A DNA stretch of 64,000 nt from Incurvaria masculella (GCA_946894095.1 OX335653.1:2237001-2301000), one strand, 5' to 3'. Numbered from the stretch's first letter, positions 30,401 to 43,100 are shown. A program made the numbers and translations. Notes: a model not told the origin generated them from the sequence alone.

Positions 30401-33154
30401 TGAATATTTATTTTTATTTATTTATTAAGGCGAGCTCACAGTGCATTTACATAACAATAAAAAATAACAACAATTACGAGCTCACACAACTGGAAGAAAC
30501 ATAAAATAAAAAACGTGAGAATTACAGTGGCATGATCAAACATAAACGACAGACAAAAATACATTAGTAATCTCATACAGCTGGAAGAAATGTGTGAGGA
30601 TAATTGTCCCCTACGATTCGGCTGAAAAAGCTTTTGGAACTGTAACTGAAAAGAGCGAGAGAAGGCCTAATAGCCCGTGGGGAACATGCATAAGGCTGTC
30701 AAGGGTTAAGTTCTCTTTGATGTTTAACATGCAGTCGGCAGGAGGCGGTCAGGAAAACAAATCTGTCTGCGGTCAAACAATCTTCCTCTGCACAACCATC
30801 ACAGTACATTTGGTGCCACCTCCTAATTTTTCCCTTTGTGCCTTCCTAAATTTAAAAATCTCTATCTACTGTCTAGTTACTTGTCTGTCCAGTAATTAGT
30901 TTTTATTCGGTTAAGTGCCCTTAAGAGCCTTCCCGAACTCTTTATTTTAAAATTCTTGTTTAGTTCACAGTCAAATAAACCTCCCGTTTGAACGTACTAG
31001 GAAGGGCACATCAAGCTAGCGGACTTCGGATTGGCGCGCGCGTTCGGCATTCCAGTGCGCGCGTACACGCACGAGGTGATCACGCTGTGGTACCGCTCCC
31101 CCGAGATCCTGCTCGGCACCAAGTACTACTCCACCGCCGTCGACGTGTGGAGCCTGGCCTGCATCTTCTGTGAGATGGTACGATTCTTATAATCCAAATT
31201 AAATGGGGTTATGAATGTTGGTTATAGTTACCCTTCAGACAAGTCGTTTCCCTTGCAAACATTTTATATGATCACTCTTCTTATATATCTATAATCACTG
31301 TGTATCATGGCAGTAGGTGTGATATTAGCCATCGATGAAGGCCGGGAGGACTGGAAGAAAATTGGAGAGGCGTATGTCCAGCAGTAGATGCAAACACGCT
31401 GACTGACTGAACAGTCACATAAAAAAACCGAAGGAAACAGTTTCTGCATCTTATCCTTGTTACTCACATAACAAAGAAAAATTTATTAATTAGTTAAGGT
31501 GGCCCTTCCCGACGGGACTAACTCATTCGTCGGCATGATACAAAACCGTGCTATTGCACTCTGGGGTCTTCTGTTTCTAAGAAAAAGACAGGCTCCGTGA
31601 TGAGGAGGATGAAACATGTCCACTAAGCAGACAATGCGCATAGTGTTTGATTTGGTAAGATTTATGAAAATATTTAATCACAAAACGACTGAAAGCTAAA
31701 AGTAAATCATGACCGCTGTCATGTCAAAAAAATCAAAAATGTAATAAAACCAAATTGATTGTAAATCTTCATGAAACAAGCTAGGTTTGATGGCTAACCT
31801 TTTTAAGATGTTTTTGTTTTAATGTTGAGTTATCTACGTCCAAATTATTGTAAAAAAATGCGCGAGTTTAATTTTGGATCTCTGATAAGAAATATGAGCA
31901 TAATCTTCTTTCCACGTTTGTATCGGGAGTTGAGCAGGATGGCCCACCTTAATGCAAAACATTGCAGTTGAGTTGTCGGACACTGTTCCCCGGCGACAGC
32001 GAGATCGACCAACTGTTCCGGATATTCCGCGCGCTTGGCACACCCGACGAGAGCTGCTGGCCCGGCGTGCGGCAGCTGCCCGACTACCGGCCGCGCTTCC
32101 CCGTGTGGGCGGCGCGGCCGGCGCGCCACCAGCTGCCGGAGCGGCTGGTGCGCGCCGACGACGCCATGTGCGAGCTATTCGAGGTGAGGCCACAGTATCG
32201 ACACCGACCATCTGTTCGCATGTTCGGCTCGCTTGGCGGACCCAACGAGAGCTGCTGGCCTGGCATGCGGCAGCGGCCCCGCTCCCTGTGTGAGCGACGC
32301 GCCCTGATTTTCATTGCGAATTCTTGAATATTCAATTTAGAAACCAAGATCACTGTGGTTCATCGCCGATTTACACAGAAGAAAACCAGATTTTTTTTCC
32401 ATCTAATAATAACCTTGTATTTACAGTATTTATAATCGAGAAGCAAGGACAATTTAATTAAAGAGTCCTGGAAAAAGAAAGAACTACTTAACGAATATAT
32501 GCGAGGCTGGACCTGAACCAGCAAACCATAACATTGCCACTTAACGACACGTCCAAACAGATCAACGTCGCGCACTGAACATCCATGTGCTGGCACTGTA
32601 AATTGACATATTTGTGTCTTTTGATTTGTGAGCAAAAACAGACATTTGGGTAGATATGTTTGTTTTTGTTCTTATTTGCGCATACAGAGACTGTCCACGC
32701 TTGTTTCTATACACAAAGCTTTCAACTACTCTGTGCTGGCTTACATTAGATATTATGCACGTAATTGAAACTCCTGTAACATCAATCTTAGCAAATTGAA
32801 TTGAAACTAAGTGTCAAAATATATTGCGAAGGATGATAAAATACAAAGATCTTCCAACACATAAATCCTCAAATCAAGGGAAGGTCATGTTTTATGCCCA
32901 ATTCTATACAAAAAATAGGCTTTATCAATAATGATAGTAAAAAAAAAAACTATAGCTTGATATTTCAATCTGTCCCGCAGGAGATGCTGACGTATGACCC
33001 CTGCCAACGTGTGCCGGCACGCAAGGCCATGACACACCGTTACTTCGACCGGGTGCAGCTCAAGCCGCCAGAGTTCCTGCCTACAGTCAGCCGATCGACC
33101 ATCACCTCCTCTGCCATGCCCGAATTTGACCTAGCCGCTCTGTCGAACTCTTAA
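27432..33154 (+). CDS. Cdk2: Cyclin-dependent kinase 2
   Basis: Ser/Thr kinase that, with cyclin E or A, drives S-phase entry. Six exons: 27432-27547, 29433-29631, 30131-30226, 31001-31177, 31968-32183, 32981-33154. All are GT-AG and give 325 residues. An in-frame TGA four codons upstream fixes the ATG. Seen: inhibitory Thr14/Tyr15 in GEGTYG, Lys33, PSTAIRE at 45-51, HRDLKPQN with Asp127, DFG Asp145, and activation-loop Thr160 in RAYTHEV. These numbers match human CDK2 rather than CDK1, as do [17 protein letters not shown] blocks and WPGV. The C-terminus ([20 protein letters not shown]) extends past the usual end by roughly 25 residues. The segment [20 protein letters not shown] is unusually GC-rich and divergent. 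A MITE abuts exon 5 (31494-31952). CDK1 is the only serious alternative. Confidence 0.95.
30405..30430. repeat. TTTAT-rich simple run in CDK2 intron 3
   Basis: ATTTATTTTTATTTATTTAT, followed at about 30430-30740 by sequence with scattered ORFs but no identified gene. Nothing else is recognised in this intron. Confidence 0.4.
31330..31420 (+). repeat. RTE-type LINE 3' tail fragment
   Basis: Reads GAAGGCCGGGAGGACTGG, then GGAGAGGCGTATGTCCAGCA and GTAGATGC. This is the usual end of RTE-clade LINEs (compare GAGGCCTACGTCCAGCAGTG at 42895). About 90 bp, in CDK2 intron 4. Confidence 0.5.
31494..31952. mobile_element. TTAA-flanked MITE, copy 3, abutting CDK2 exon 5
   Basis: Starts TTAAGGTGGCCCTTCCCGAC and ends GCAGGATGGCCCACCTTAA. 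The interior follows copy 1 with deletions. Its right end is only 15 nt before CDK2 exon 5 (31968), so the acceptor region is GCAAAACATTGCAG with the element directly upstream. Branch point and most of the pyrimidine tract must therefore lie in or at the edge of the MITE. Confidence 0.85.
32440..32620. repeat. Fragment of the CCAAGGAATGTG palindromic MITE family
   Basis: Contains ATAATCGAGAAGCAAGGACA, ATTTAATTAAAGAGTCCTGG and GGCTGGACCTGAACCAGCAA, as in the fragments at 345-508 and 63060-63185. CDK2 intron 5. Confidence 0.5.
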
Positions 33155-34000
33155 ATCGGTCGAACGTTTTACTCTTTATGGTGGAGATTTCGTATTGATT
33201 TGTGTCTGCCGTTATACTGGAATATCAGTTTACTCCTCAGCGTAGCCAGGTAGGGGCTAATTCAAAATATAAAAAAAATATATATGCCATTGAAAAGGGG
33301 GTGAATTTTGAAAAGAGTCTTACTCGCCCTTATTGGGCCCTCCCCAAATCGAAATTCTGGCTACACCGATGAATACCGAATCTATCAGACGCACCTGCGA
33401 AATGCAGCCTCTCCAACCGCTGATGCTGAGCTGACACTACATGGCCCGAAGTAGACCGAGCCCAAACAATGAGTTGGGGAGATACGGATTTGTTGGTGGG
33501 CCAATAAGATCATGAGATCAACTAAAATTGCATGTCGTGTGAATTTTGTCATAGATTCGCACCACTGGGGTACTCGCGCTGACATGTACATATTTTCACA
33601 AGCAAGTCCGAAATAGATCACGTCACATTGGAAAGAGTCTAAATGTTTTGGTTGAGTAGCAGGAATATAAACGCGACGTTAAAAATTGTGCCCTGATTTC
33701 ACCACCTCCAGCTACCTGAAAACCGATATTTAACTTTCAGTTGCATTGCATATTTACATGGTGTAACCGAAAGATAACTTTGGGATTTTGAAAAAAAATT
33801 GTGAAAACGGGCGAATAACTACCGTTTTTCTAAATGTTATCAAGGTTCATTGAAATTAACACCAGCACAAATACAATGTAAAGATGACATGGTAAATGTT
33901 GCTTGGTTGTTGTTTTACGCGTTTGCCCTCCTGCCACAGCTGTTATTGCTAGAGGTAAGTTAGGTGATTTCATTGGCACAAATTTCAACATGATCTCTTA

Positions 34001-34372
34001 AGGTCGGCCCGTAAGCACCTGAAAATTTAGCCTCCCATACAAACGTAGTTTACTAATGATTTGAAAACCACTGTTCCAACTTACTTGATATTTGGTATCT
34101 AATATTAGGCTACAAATATCTGTGTCTGCATGCCTTTGTTTTTTCGGTAAATGTATTCTGGGTCAAACCACAGAGAAAACAAAATTTGTATGAAGAATTT
34201 TTTTTTGCTTCCATTTAATTCGGTTTGGATTTTTCAAAAAAACAAAAGCATGCAGACACAGATATTTGTTACCTGATATTAGATATTAAATATAAATTTA
34301 ATTGGAATAGCGGTTTCCAAATGATTCGTAAACTACGTTTGTATGGGGAGCATAGCTTACGGACCGTTCTTA
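34001..34372. mobile_element. Inverted-repeat element with about 75-bp arms
   Basis: Left arm GGCCCGTAAGCACC then CCATACAAACGTAGTTTACT and ATGATTTGAAAACCACT; right arm is its reverse complement (AGCGGTTTCCAAATGATTCG, TAAACTACGTTTGTATGGGG, CTTACGGACCGTTC). A nested pair, ATTTGGTATCTAATATTAG and GATATTAGATATT, sits inside. One arm of the same family is at about 13965-14040. Confidence 0.7.
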
Positions 34373-34638
34373 AAGCAACATCGCCATTTATATATACATC
34401 TTATTAGTCACTTCACTGAAGTTTGTCAAGACCGTTAATAGGGGAGTAGTTGCTTATTTTCCATTTAGAAACACCACCATAGTTAATATAACTACTGAGA
34501 TGACGATGCTATGCATGTCTTAGGCTCGGCTGCAGAAAGAGATATCAACATAAAAATTAGCATAACCTTAACTTATCACTTCTGTTATTTTGTAAGTAAC
34601 AATTTAACAGTTATCAAAGTACTACAACCAAGGTTGTA

Positions 34639-35052
34639 GAGCGGCTCGTAGCCTAGTGGCGCGGGGACTGGACTAGCGTACCAGAGGCCTGGGTTCAATT
34701 CCGACTTGCACCACTGTCTTTCTCTTTCCGAGTTTGATACATGCATTTCGTCACGAGTGCGAGCTGCTCCATGGTTCGGAACCCATGTAAAACTGTAGGT
34801 CCCCTTCCCCTACTAGGTGGTAGGGTTTAAGCCCGCCCGGGTTGGTACCATCGCATTGGATGAAAAGATGGTCGAAGCGGCAATGAAAAATTGTCCGTGT
34901 TTTCCATCCAGTTCAATGTAGCCGTGCTCATAAGGGAAGGTCCTGGCATGGCACCTAATTCCTTCGAGAATGTGGTGTATTGGGCTAATACCATAACGGT
35001 AGTTGTGTGGTATTAGCCATCCATGTCAGGTCGCATAAAAAAAAAAAAAAAG
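34639..35052 (+). mobile_element. tRNA-headed SINE, complete
   Basis: Head GCGGCTCGTAGCCTAGTGGC (pol III A box TAGCCTAGTGG) and B box GGTTCAATTCC, about 45 nt apart. Body CTCCATGGTTCGGAACCC, AACTGTAGGTCCCCTTCC, CGAAGCGGCAATGAAAAATT, TCCTGGCATGGCACCTAATT. It ends in ATAAAAAAAAAAAAA. The best copy in the window and a good reference for the family. Confidence 0.85.
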
Positions 35053-36218
35053 GTGTATACTATCCCTAACAATAACAATTTAATAAGCAATGGTTCTGAG
35101 GATTATGGTGTTGGTATAGATGAATTATAAAAATATCAAAATGCTAGAATTTTCTAGTTTTCGTTTTTAATGTCTTTAGTTTTTTCAGGGAGCTTTTGAG
35201 ACTTAATAATGTGGTGTTAATTGTTTATTTATTGTTTATTGTTTATTCATCATCCATAGACAGTACACTGCACTCGGATTTGTCATATTTTATCATTAGC
35301 CATATCATTTTATCATGACATTTTTAAAACATACAGACGAGGCCTCAAAAGCAGTTCGTCATACAAAGCATCAAAGCATGAGTACCCATCATCTTTGGTC
35401 AAGTATCTGGAGGCATGAGGAGGCCACTTCTATGTTTAAAAAGATTCCGACGAATTGAGAACCTCCTCCTATTTTTTAAATGGTTAAAAATTTAATTGAT
35501 GGGTGTGCAACGATGTCGCCCCTTTTTTTAGACAGCACATTTTGTTTGTGCATTAAACGATGACAGCGTTCACAACTAAGTTCTATTAAAATAGACTAAT
35601 TCTAAATAAATGTAAAAATAGTCCTCAAAAAGTGATATTTTTGCATTTCGTAACTGCCGGTATTATGGAGAATGACTTTTGTTTGTGCAATGATCTTGTA
35701 TCTCACTCAGCATGAGAGATATTTGTAAGGAAAAGAACTGAGATATTTTATAAATATTTTTGATACCCAGTTAAAGGAAAGAGCGGAGTGGTTTAGATTA
35801 AATATAAAGTATGTCCTGTAGCATATTTCTAATTTTTTATTTAACTTATTATTCGGTGATTGCATGTCTTTAGGTTGTAAATAAATTCTTGACTGAAAAG
35901 AAAATAAAACACATTTTTCTGAATTGTTCCTATTTTATTAGTTGCACAACTGATCTAAAAAAAATCCCAGATGGATAGAATTTTAACAAAAACATAGGGT
36001 TGATCAAGTCGATCAACGTCAAGGCCAATATAAAATTCACCAGTGCTAAGCATTCTGCACAATATAAGGAAGGCCCTGACATGGCACTTAGTTCCTATAT
36101 GGTGTGTTGGGTCAATATTTCACACAACTCTTCGCATATCGATGTACTCGCCACAGACTGCCAGACATCCTACATTTGACAAAAAAGACATGCCGAGTGT
36201 ACATGTACAATGTGCTAC

Positions 36219-36368
36219 TCTTAGCCCCGATTGCACGAAGAGACGGCTGAGTTAATCAACGTTCAAATACGTCACTTTTACTGAACCGCATAGAGTTCCT
36301 TCCATACTGTCCACACAAAGTGACGTGTTTAATCATACTTTGACGTTGATTTTGATATTTTGTCCGTG
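36219..36368. mobile_element. MITE of the CCGAGTGCACGAA family, inverse copy
   Basis: Starts TAGCCCCGATTGCACGAAGA and ends near TTGACGTTGATTTTGATATT, reverse-complementary to 15170-15331. Confidence 0.65.
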
Positions 36369-37161
36369 TTAAGATTTAACTATAACACATAGCCAACTTT
36401 ACGAAAACACGATAGGATATGAAAAATGTAAACACACACTTTTTGAATATTTAACGCAGCGATAATGGAGAAAATAATCGAAATATAAAAACACATTCGG
36501 TCTGCAAAGTATGAATATCCAATCATATTGTCGTCGACACCAAAATAGCTTTGACATTAGACGCTAGAGCTAGTCCTACATCAACATCAGTGGTAGAAAT
36601 GATCGATTCTACATCTGGACCATATGAGTTGAAAAATAGTACAGTACCCGGCGGTTAATAATGCACATCGGACCCAGATACTGAGTGACAGCATGTGACT
36701 GTGACGACGCTCTACAAAGCTCAAACTAGCCAATTGTCTCCTTCCAAATCCGATGTACAATATCTTCTGCTACTGTACGCCCATGCTTAACACGCAAAAA
36801 GTGCCTTGCTCTTGATAACTTGTCGCTAACTTACTAAGCAACCTGGCTACAGAATTTTGATGAAGTGATCTTTCACACTTATGTTGGGTAACGCTCTACC
36901 GCGTTTGTTTGCCATTAAGAAATCGCCACAGGGAAAACCGGTGACATGATGGGTCCCGAAGAAATTAATTCATCAATTTTTTTTGGTAAAAAACATACGT
37001 ACAAAAACCTAGATAGTGAAGAATACGTAAATTGCAGATACAAATCAATAGTTCTTTTAACATTGTGTCATCACAAGCCGAATCCAGTCTATAATGTCAA
37101 CACAATCCGCTCAGAACACATAGGCAATAGTCACTCAACATCAATGATTTCACGATATTAT

Positions 37162-40100
37162 TTAGGGTTTCCACAACTTGAGGAGTCCGTCTTCACTATA
37201 GGTCGCCAGGAGATTCTGGTGCGGGTGATGCGTCAGCCCGATCACTGCCTTCTCGTGCACCTGCCAATATAATCACCTTATTAGTGACAGTTGTTAAGGT
37301 GGCCCAACCCGGCGGGACTAACTGATTCGCGGGCACGGTACAAAACCGTGCTGTTGCGCTCTGGGACCTTCTCTGTTTCAAAGAAAAAGACAGGCTCCGT
37401 GATGGGGAAGATGCAACATGTCCACAAAAAAGACAATGTGCATAGTGGCCGTGGTTCGGATTCTGCGTTAAAACTGTAGGTCCCCTTCCTTACTTACTAG
37501 GTGGTAGGGTAAATCCCGCCCGGGTTGGTACCATCGCATTGGATGAACGATGGTCGAAGCGGCAATGAAAATTGTCCGTATTTTCCGTCCAGTTCAATGT
37601 AATATTAATTAATGTAATGCTCGGATATTTTTTCCAATGAGCAAAACAAAAAAGCTCATGCAGCCAATGAGAAAGAAAGCTGCTTATTTATCACGACAGG
37701 TGGGGTCTAAGAGAGCTCACATAAAAGATCTATCAAAACTGTCAGATACCACACAAAATTAAACAGAACAGATTTTAAAATTGTATTTACTAAAGTGACA
37801 AAATTTTGTGCAATATAAGGAAGGTCCTGGCATGGCACCTAGTTCCCATGTGGTGTGTTGGGCTAATACCATGACATAAAGTTTGGTAATAGCCATCCAT
37901 GTCCAGTCACATAAAAAAAAGTGTATGCTTTGGTAAGATTTACGAAAATTTTAAATTACAAAACGACTTATAGCTAAAAGTAAACCACGACCGCTGTAGT
38001 CAAAAATCTAAAAAAATTAAATAGATTATAACTCTTGATTAAATAAGCTATGTCTGATGACTAACCTTTTTGAGATCTTACTTTATCATTGTGTAATCCA
38101 CCTTCAAAGTTATTGTATAAAATGCGCGAAAAATTCGAACTTTCGGAACTTATAACTTAGAAACCAAACACAATTTTACAATGCCAACGGTCATCAGATA
38201 TCTAGTTCGATCAAATAAAGCCATTGTGAGCAAAATTTGGGATCTCTGACAAGAAATATGGGCGTGATCTTCTTTCTCCGTTTGTATGGGGAGTTGAGCG
38301 GGATGGCCTATCTTAAGAATGTTTATTAATTTTTTGATAGACTAGCAACTACCCTGATGCATCTATGCATATCACAACCTTTTAAGTTTATTTTGGTTGT
38401 ACATATTTGACTGTAAGCATACTTAAAACATATTGCAACAAACAAAGTATGTACCCACAGCCAGAAAACAAAGATGTTGCCGGTAAAACTAAAATTATTG
38501 TGGAACATATTCTGTCACGTGTTAGCACACGCTAATTTCCGAAACCACCCAACATATTTTAATGAACTTTTGTGAATGTGTACGGTGGGTGCCAGCTTGA
38601 AAGATAGGATAGTTGTAGACCCAATAGGTGGCTCTGATGTCAAGATCCGTACCCAAAGGATGCCAACGAAACCCAATTACTAATCCTCCGCTGTCCGTTC
38701 GTCCGTAACAGCGCTGTATCTCATGAACCGTAATAGGTAGGCAGCTGAAATGTTTACAGAGTAACTATGTATTTATTCTACCGCTATAACAACAAATAAG
38801 TAAAATAAAAAAGTAATAAAAGATAAAGTGATTTGTTTTGTGTCTAATCTTGTACGAGGGTAAGGAACCCTTCGTGTGCATGTCTGCACTTGGCGGGTTC
38901 TTTACAGTCGTCTGTCTACTAGAAGGCGCACTCACGTTGATGGTGCGCTCCAGCTTGCCGGTGCCGGTGCTGAAGCAGTAGAGCACGAGGTCCTCGGCGG
39001 CGCAGTAGACGAGGCGGCCGCGCGCGCTCAGCGTGGCGCACGTCAGCGCGCCGCCCTCCGCCTCGCGACGCCCAGACGTGAACGAACGGACGATCTGTCA
39101 CATTACGAATAATCAGAGTGTTTTTTGTCTTTTGTTTCAGTACCGGCATTTCGCTTGTATAAGCTCTAAGTTAGTTTCGCAGTGCCGAACTGTTACAAAG
39201 AGTGCTTAGGAATCATCTTATTAAAAATAACGGAATCCCCACACTCGATGGAGGGAAGGTATTTATCTCCAAAATCGCCTGAATTGTTCTTCTGTCACAT
39301 ACACAGTGATAGGAAGAAGAGTGGGGTGGAAAGAGTATTATAGTCTTTACACAGCTTCTATAGAGGTTGCTAACCTAACCTAACCTAACCTAACCTAACC
39401 TAACCTAACATAACCTAACATAACCTAACCTAACCTAACATAACCTAACCCACCTGGCCCTGCATGTTCATGATGACGACGGTGTTGGTCCGGTTGCAGA
39501 CGACGAAGTGGTCCGGGTTCTTGGGCGTGATGAGCAGCGAGTTGACGGGCGGGTCGCCCGCTCCCAGCGACTTGAACGTGTTGAGGCACTCCGTCGTGCG
39601 CACCGACCACGCCTTCACGGAGCCATCGCTCGACGCGCTGCCAGTCGGGAAATGCATTCGTTAATCTTCGTATTAATCGTTAATACGACAGAATCGTTAA
39701 GGCTGTTCCGACCCATATAAAGTTGTTTGCACACATAACGCCACGAATTAATAATAAAAGTTTAATATAGTCATATTACTTGCAGCGAAAACAATTTTAC
39801 AATTTCAGGATTATTGGTTTTGTTACAATTTATTTAAATACGATTTGTATTTAACAGCGCAATCTAACGGTGTAAAACTTCTAATCGGCAATTACAACGA
39901 AACCATTAAACCTGAAATTGTGAATATGTTTTCGCTGTAACTACTATGGCTATATTTAATATTTTTGACGAATTCGTGCCTTAAAGTGCAATACTTTTTG
40001 CGTTCTGTGTAAAAAAAACATTGTACGGGTCGGAACATCCTTAATACGTATAAATCGATAGGTGAGTCGTCACCATAAAAGTTGAATGTCAAAACTTGCT

Positions 40101-43100
40101 ACAACGTCACACTGTCACAGCCAAGCAACTTGTGCTTTCATATAAGACCTGTATGTGAAGTGAAAATACATTTATGAGAACTTTGAAGCGTTTCAGGTTT
40201 TAAAGGCTTATCAATTCATCCAAATATTTGCTACATTTGCCTTTTTTTTAAATTTAATTTGAGATGAATGACTCCATCCACCCAATAGCCCAATAAGAAC
40301 CTTCCTTTTATGAACATGGCTAAATTGGACTGAAAGGACAATAAGGACAATCTTTCATTTTGTCATATTTTAATAATGATAAAATATGGCAAATCCACTA
40401 CTGTCTATGGATGAATAAACAATAAACAATGAACAATTGCCATTTTGCCTATTTTTTATCCAATACGATGGTACCGACCCTGGCAGGCTTAACCCTACCG
40501 CCTCGTAGGGGAAGGAGACCTACAGTTTTAGATGCACTTATCCAAATCAGAAAGAAAAATAGAGTTTTACATGAAAGTAAGAAAGAAGCGTGGGAGGGGG
40601 GAGGTCAAACCCATGAACAAAGCAAGTCCCTGCGCCACTGACATACAAGCCGCTCTATACTTCATATTCAAAATACATAAAAATTAAGTTGCGTTTGTCG
40701 CACACCCGCAAGTAAATAATGACTGAAATGGTGACTTAAATCTTTTTTGTGTAGGAGGAAGGCATTTTTTTATTTAGGGATTAAGGTAGCCCAGAAGTAT
40801 GAAAATAAGACAGCGAGTATGAACATAAAATATCATTGCTTACCTGAGAATATTGTGTCCATCGGGAGTGAAAACAGCTTCGTTGACAAAGGACGTATGT
40901 CCTCGGAATTCCTTGAGCGTTTTGCCAGACTTCAGGCCATGGATCCTGGCACAACATAGCATGACATCAAGCAGGAAATCGTCCATACAAACATTCGACA
41001 CCCATGTATGTGCCATAATTAATTAAATAAAATATGTTATGTAAACCCGTGAAGTTTCTTTGCGGGTTATTCTTTACTGGGTTGATCGAATCCGCGGATC
41101 TTTGTGACGTAACTTGGTGTAGTTTGACTACCAAAAAGTTTAAATAAATGAAATGAAAATGAAATGAAATAGTAAAGCTTTCTGCGTGGAAAATCTTGTC
41201 ATTCAGTGTAAGGTTTCTGCAGGAAAGGGTAGAGAAACTTCAAGACCCATACAAATAGGTTACATGACTTGGATGAGAATTTTTTTCTTCCTATAGACGA
41301 GCAGTTCATATTTCTGAAGTTACTCTAACTCATAAAATTCTTTTGTACGTGTGCATGTCACTGAACTCCTCAGCTGGGCCATTTTTGATGACATTTTTTG
41401 TGTGTTTGAGTGGATTCATGCTGGAAGATTGGATTCTCAATAGGGCCCGGTAGGTGGCGCTGCGATCGAGATCATCAGCAGGTCAATGTGTTGCCTAAAA
41501 TGTTTACAACTTTAAATTGACCATCGTCGCCACTACAAGCTAATTCCCGTTAACAGCACGTCTGGACATGCTAACTCAAAATGGAAAAAAAAATGAAGTG
41601 CACGGAACAAGTGGCAATTGCTATGGCCCATGATTATATCGTCTCATCTCTCCGTAGTTCAAAAGGTGCGAACGACCGACCTGATGGTGTGATCGAATGA
41701 GGCGGACAGTATCTGCGTGTTGTCGCGGCTAAACTGCAGACATGTGACGCCTTTGAGGTGCGCTCGCTCGAATTTCCGCAGCACCTGGCCTGAGGCGACC
41801 TTCCACACCTGCGTCCGACAAGGCGTTAATTTACACATGTATCCGCAGAACGGAAAAACTTGCTGAGGCGAACTGTTAGCAATTCACTTTCTTTACTATT
41901 CTTTGACCATCATTGGCATAATAATTTGATGGCTATTAAGCGGCTCGTAGCCTACTGGCGCGGGCCTACTCGCACCGTTCATGCTCCACTTTCTTTCTCA
42001 TTCTGAGTTAGATAAGTGCATTTTGTCACGAATACGAGCCGCTCCATGGTTCGACGTCCATGTAAAACTGTAGGTCCCCTTCCCCTACTAGGTGGTAGGG
42101 TTTAAGCCCCGCCCGGGTCGGTACCATCGCATTGGATAAAAAGAGGGTCGAAGCGGCAATGAAAAATTGTCCGTGTTTTCCATCTAGTTCAATGTGGCCG
42201 TGCTCATAAAGGGAAGGTCCTGGCATGACACGTAATTCCTTCGGGAATGTGGTGTATTGGGCTAATATCATAACGGTAGTTGTGTGGTATTAGCCATCCA
42301 TGTCAGGTCGCATAAAAAAAATTAATAATAACGGTAGTTGTGTGGTATTAGCCATCCATGTCAGGTTGCATGAAAAAAAATAAACTATGTCGCTTGTTAA
42401 AAAGAGCCCACATATTATACTCGAACAGTAGATCTGTGTTTATATGGAACTTAGGAAATAGAAATAGGCAGGCGTATTCAGCTGGCGTGGGCCGCCTTCG
42501 GAAAACTTAGAGATGTCTTCAATTCTAAGATGCCCCAGTCTCTTAAGACCAGACTGTTTGACCAATGCGCGCTGCCGGTTTTGACCTACGCCTGCGAGAC
42601 ATGGACGCTCACAGTTGGTACTGCACACAAGCTGAAATTAGCCCGAAGGGCAATGGAAAGATCCATGCTCGGTATCTCACTGCGCGACCGAATGCCAAAT
42701 CTGCTGATACGCCAAAGCACCAAGATCACTGACGTTATGCATAGGGTTGCTAAACTCAAGTGGCAATGGGCAGGTCACGTATGTCGCAGAGATAACCACA
42801 TATGGAGCCAGCATGTTGGTCAGACGATATACGTCAGACAGCAGGTGACAACTGGTGAAGAAAAACAGGAGACCGCACGCGAAGTCTGGGGGAGGCCTAC
42901 GTCCAGCAGTGGACAACAAAAGGCTGAAGAAGAAGAAGATGGAACTTGACATGTATACACGTACTGTCCTAAGTCCCTAATATGTACTCCTTGTGCATAA
43001 GGGTTCACTTCTGGGTCTGGTTTTCTACACGAAAAAAAAAAACCATTTGGTTTAAGAAAATATTGTTTGAATAGGGAGTCGGAAGAAGATATTTTCTTAA

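Larger units (their letters stand above)
33155..37161. other. Convergent intergenic region between CDK2 and SMU1
   Basis: Contains the two 3' UTRs, whose poly(A) sites I cannot fix, and mobile elements: 34001-34372 inverted-repeat element, 34639-35052 SINE, 35222-35310 short repeat, 36219-36368 MITE. No further gene recognised. Confidence 0.55.
37294..38316. mobile_element. TTAA-flanked MITE, copy 4, split by a SINE
   Basis: The left part 37294-37446 (TTAAGGTGGCCCAACCCGGC to AATGTGCATAGTG) and the right part 37919-38316 (GTGTATGCTTTGGTAAGATT to GATGGCCTATCTTAA) join into one MITE matching copy 1. Between them sits a 5S-type SINE. The left TTAA lies 33 nt upstream of SMU1 exon 12 (37260), in the SMU1 intron. 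Confidence 0.8.

Noticed and set aside
34639..34720. tRNA-like A and B boxes
   Set aside because: They belong to the SINE head. The sequence does not fold as a full cloverleaf with acceptor-stem pairing, and related copies are scattered, so it is not a tRNA gene.
39370..39450. Chromosome end
   Set aside because: Unique SMU1 coding sequence lies on both sides, so the TTAGG array is interstitial.
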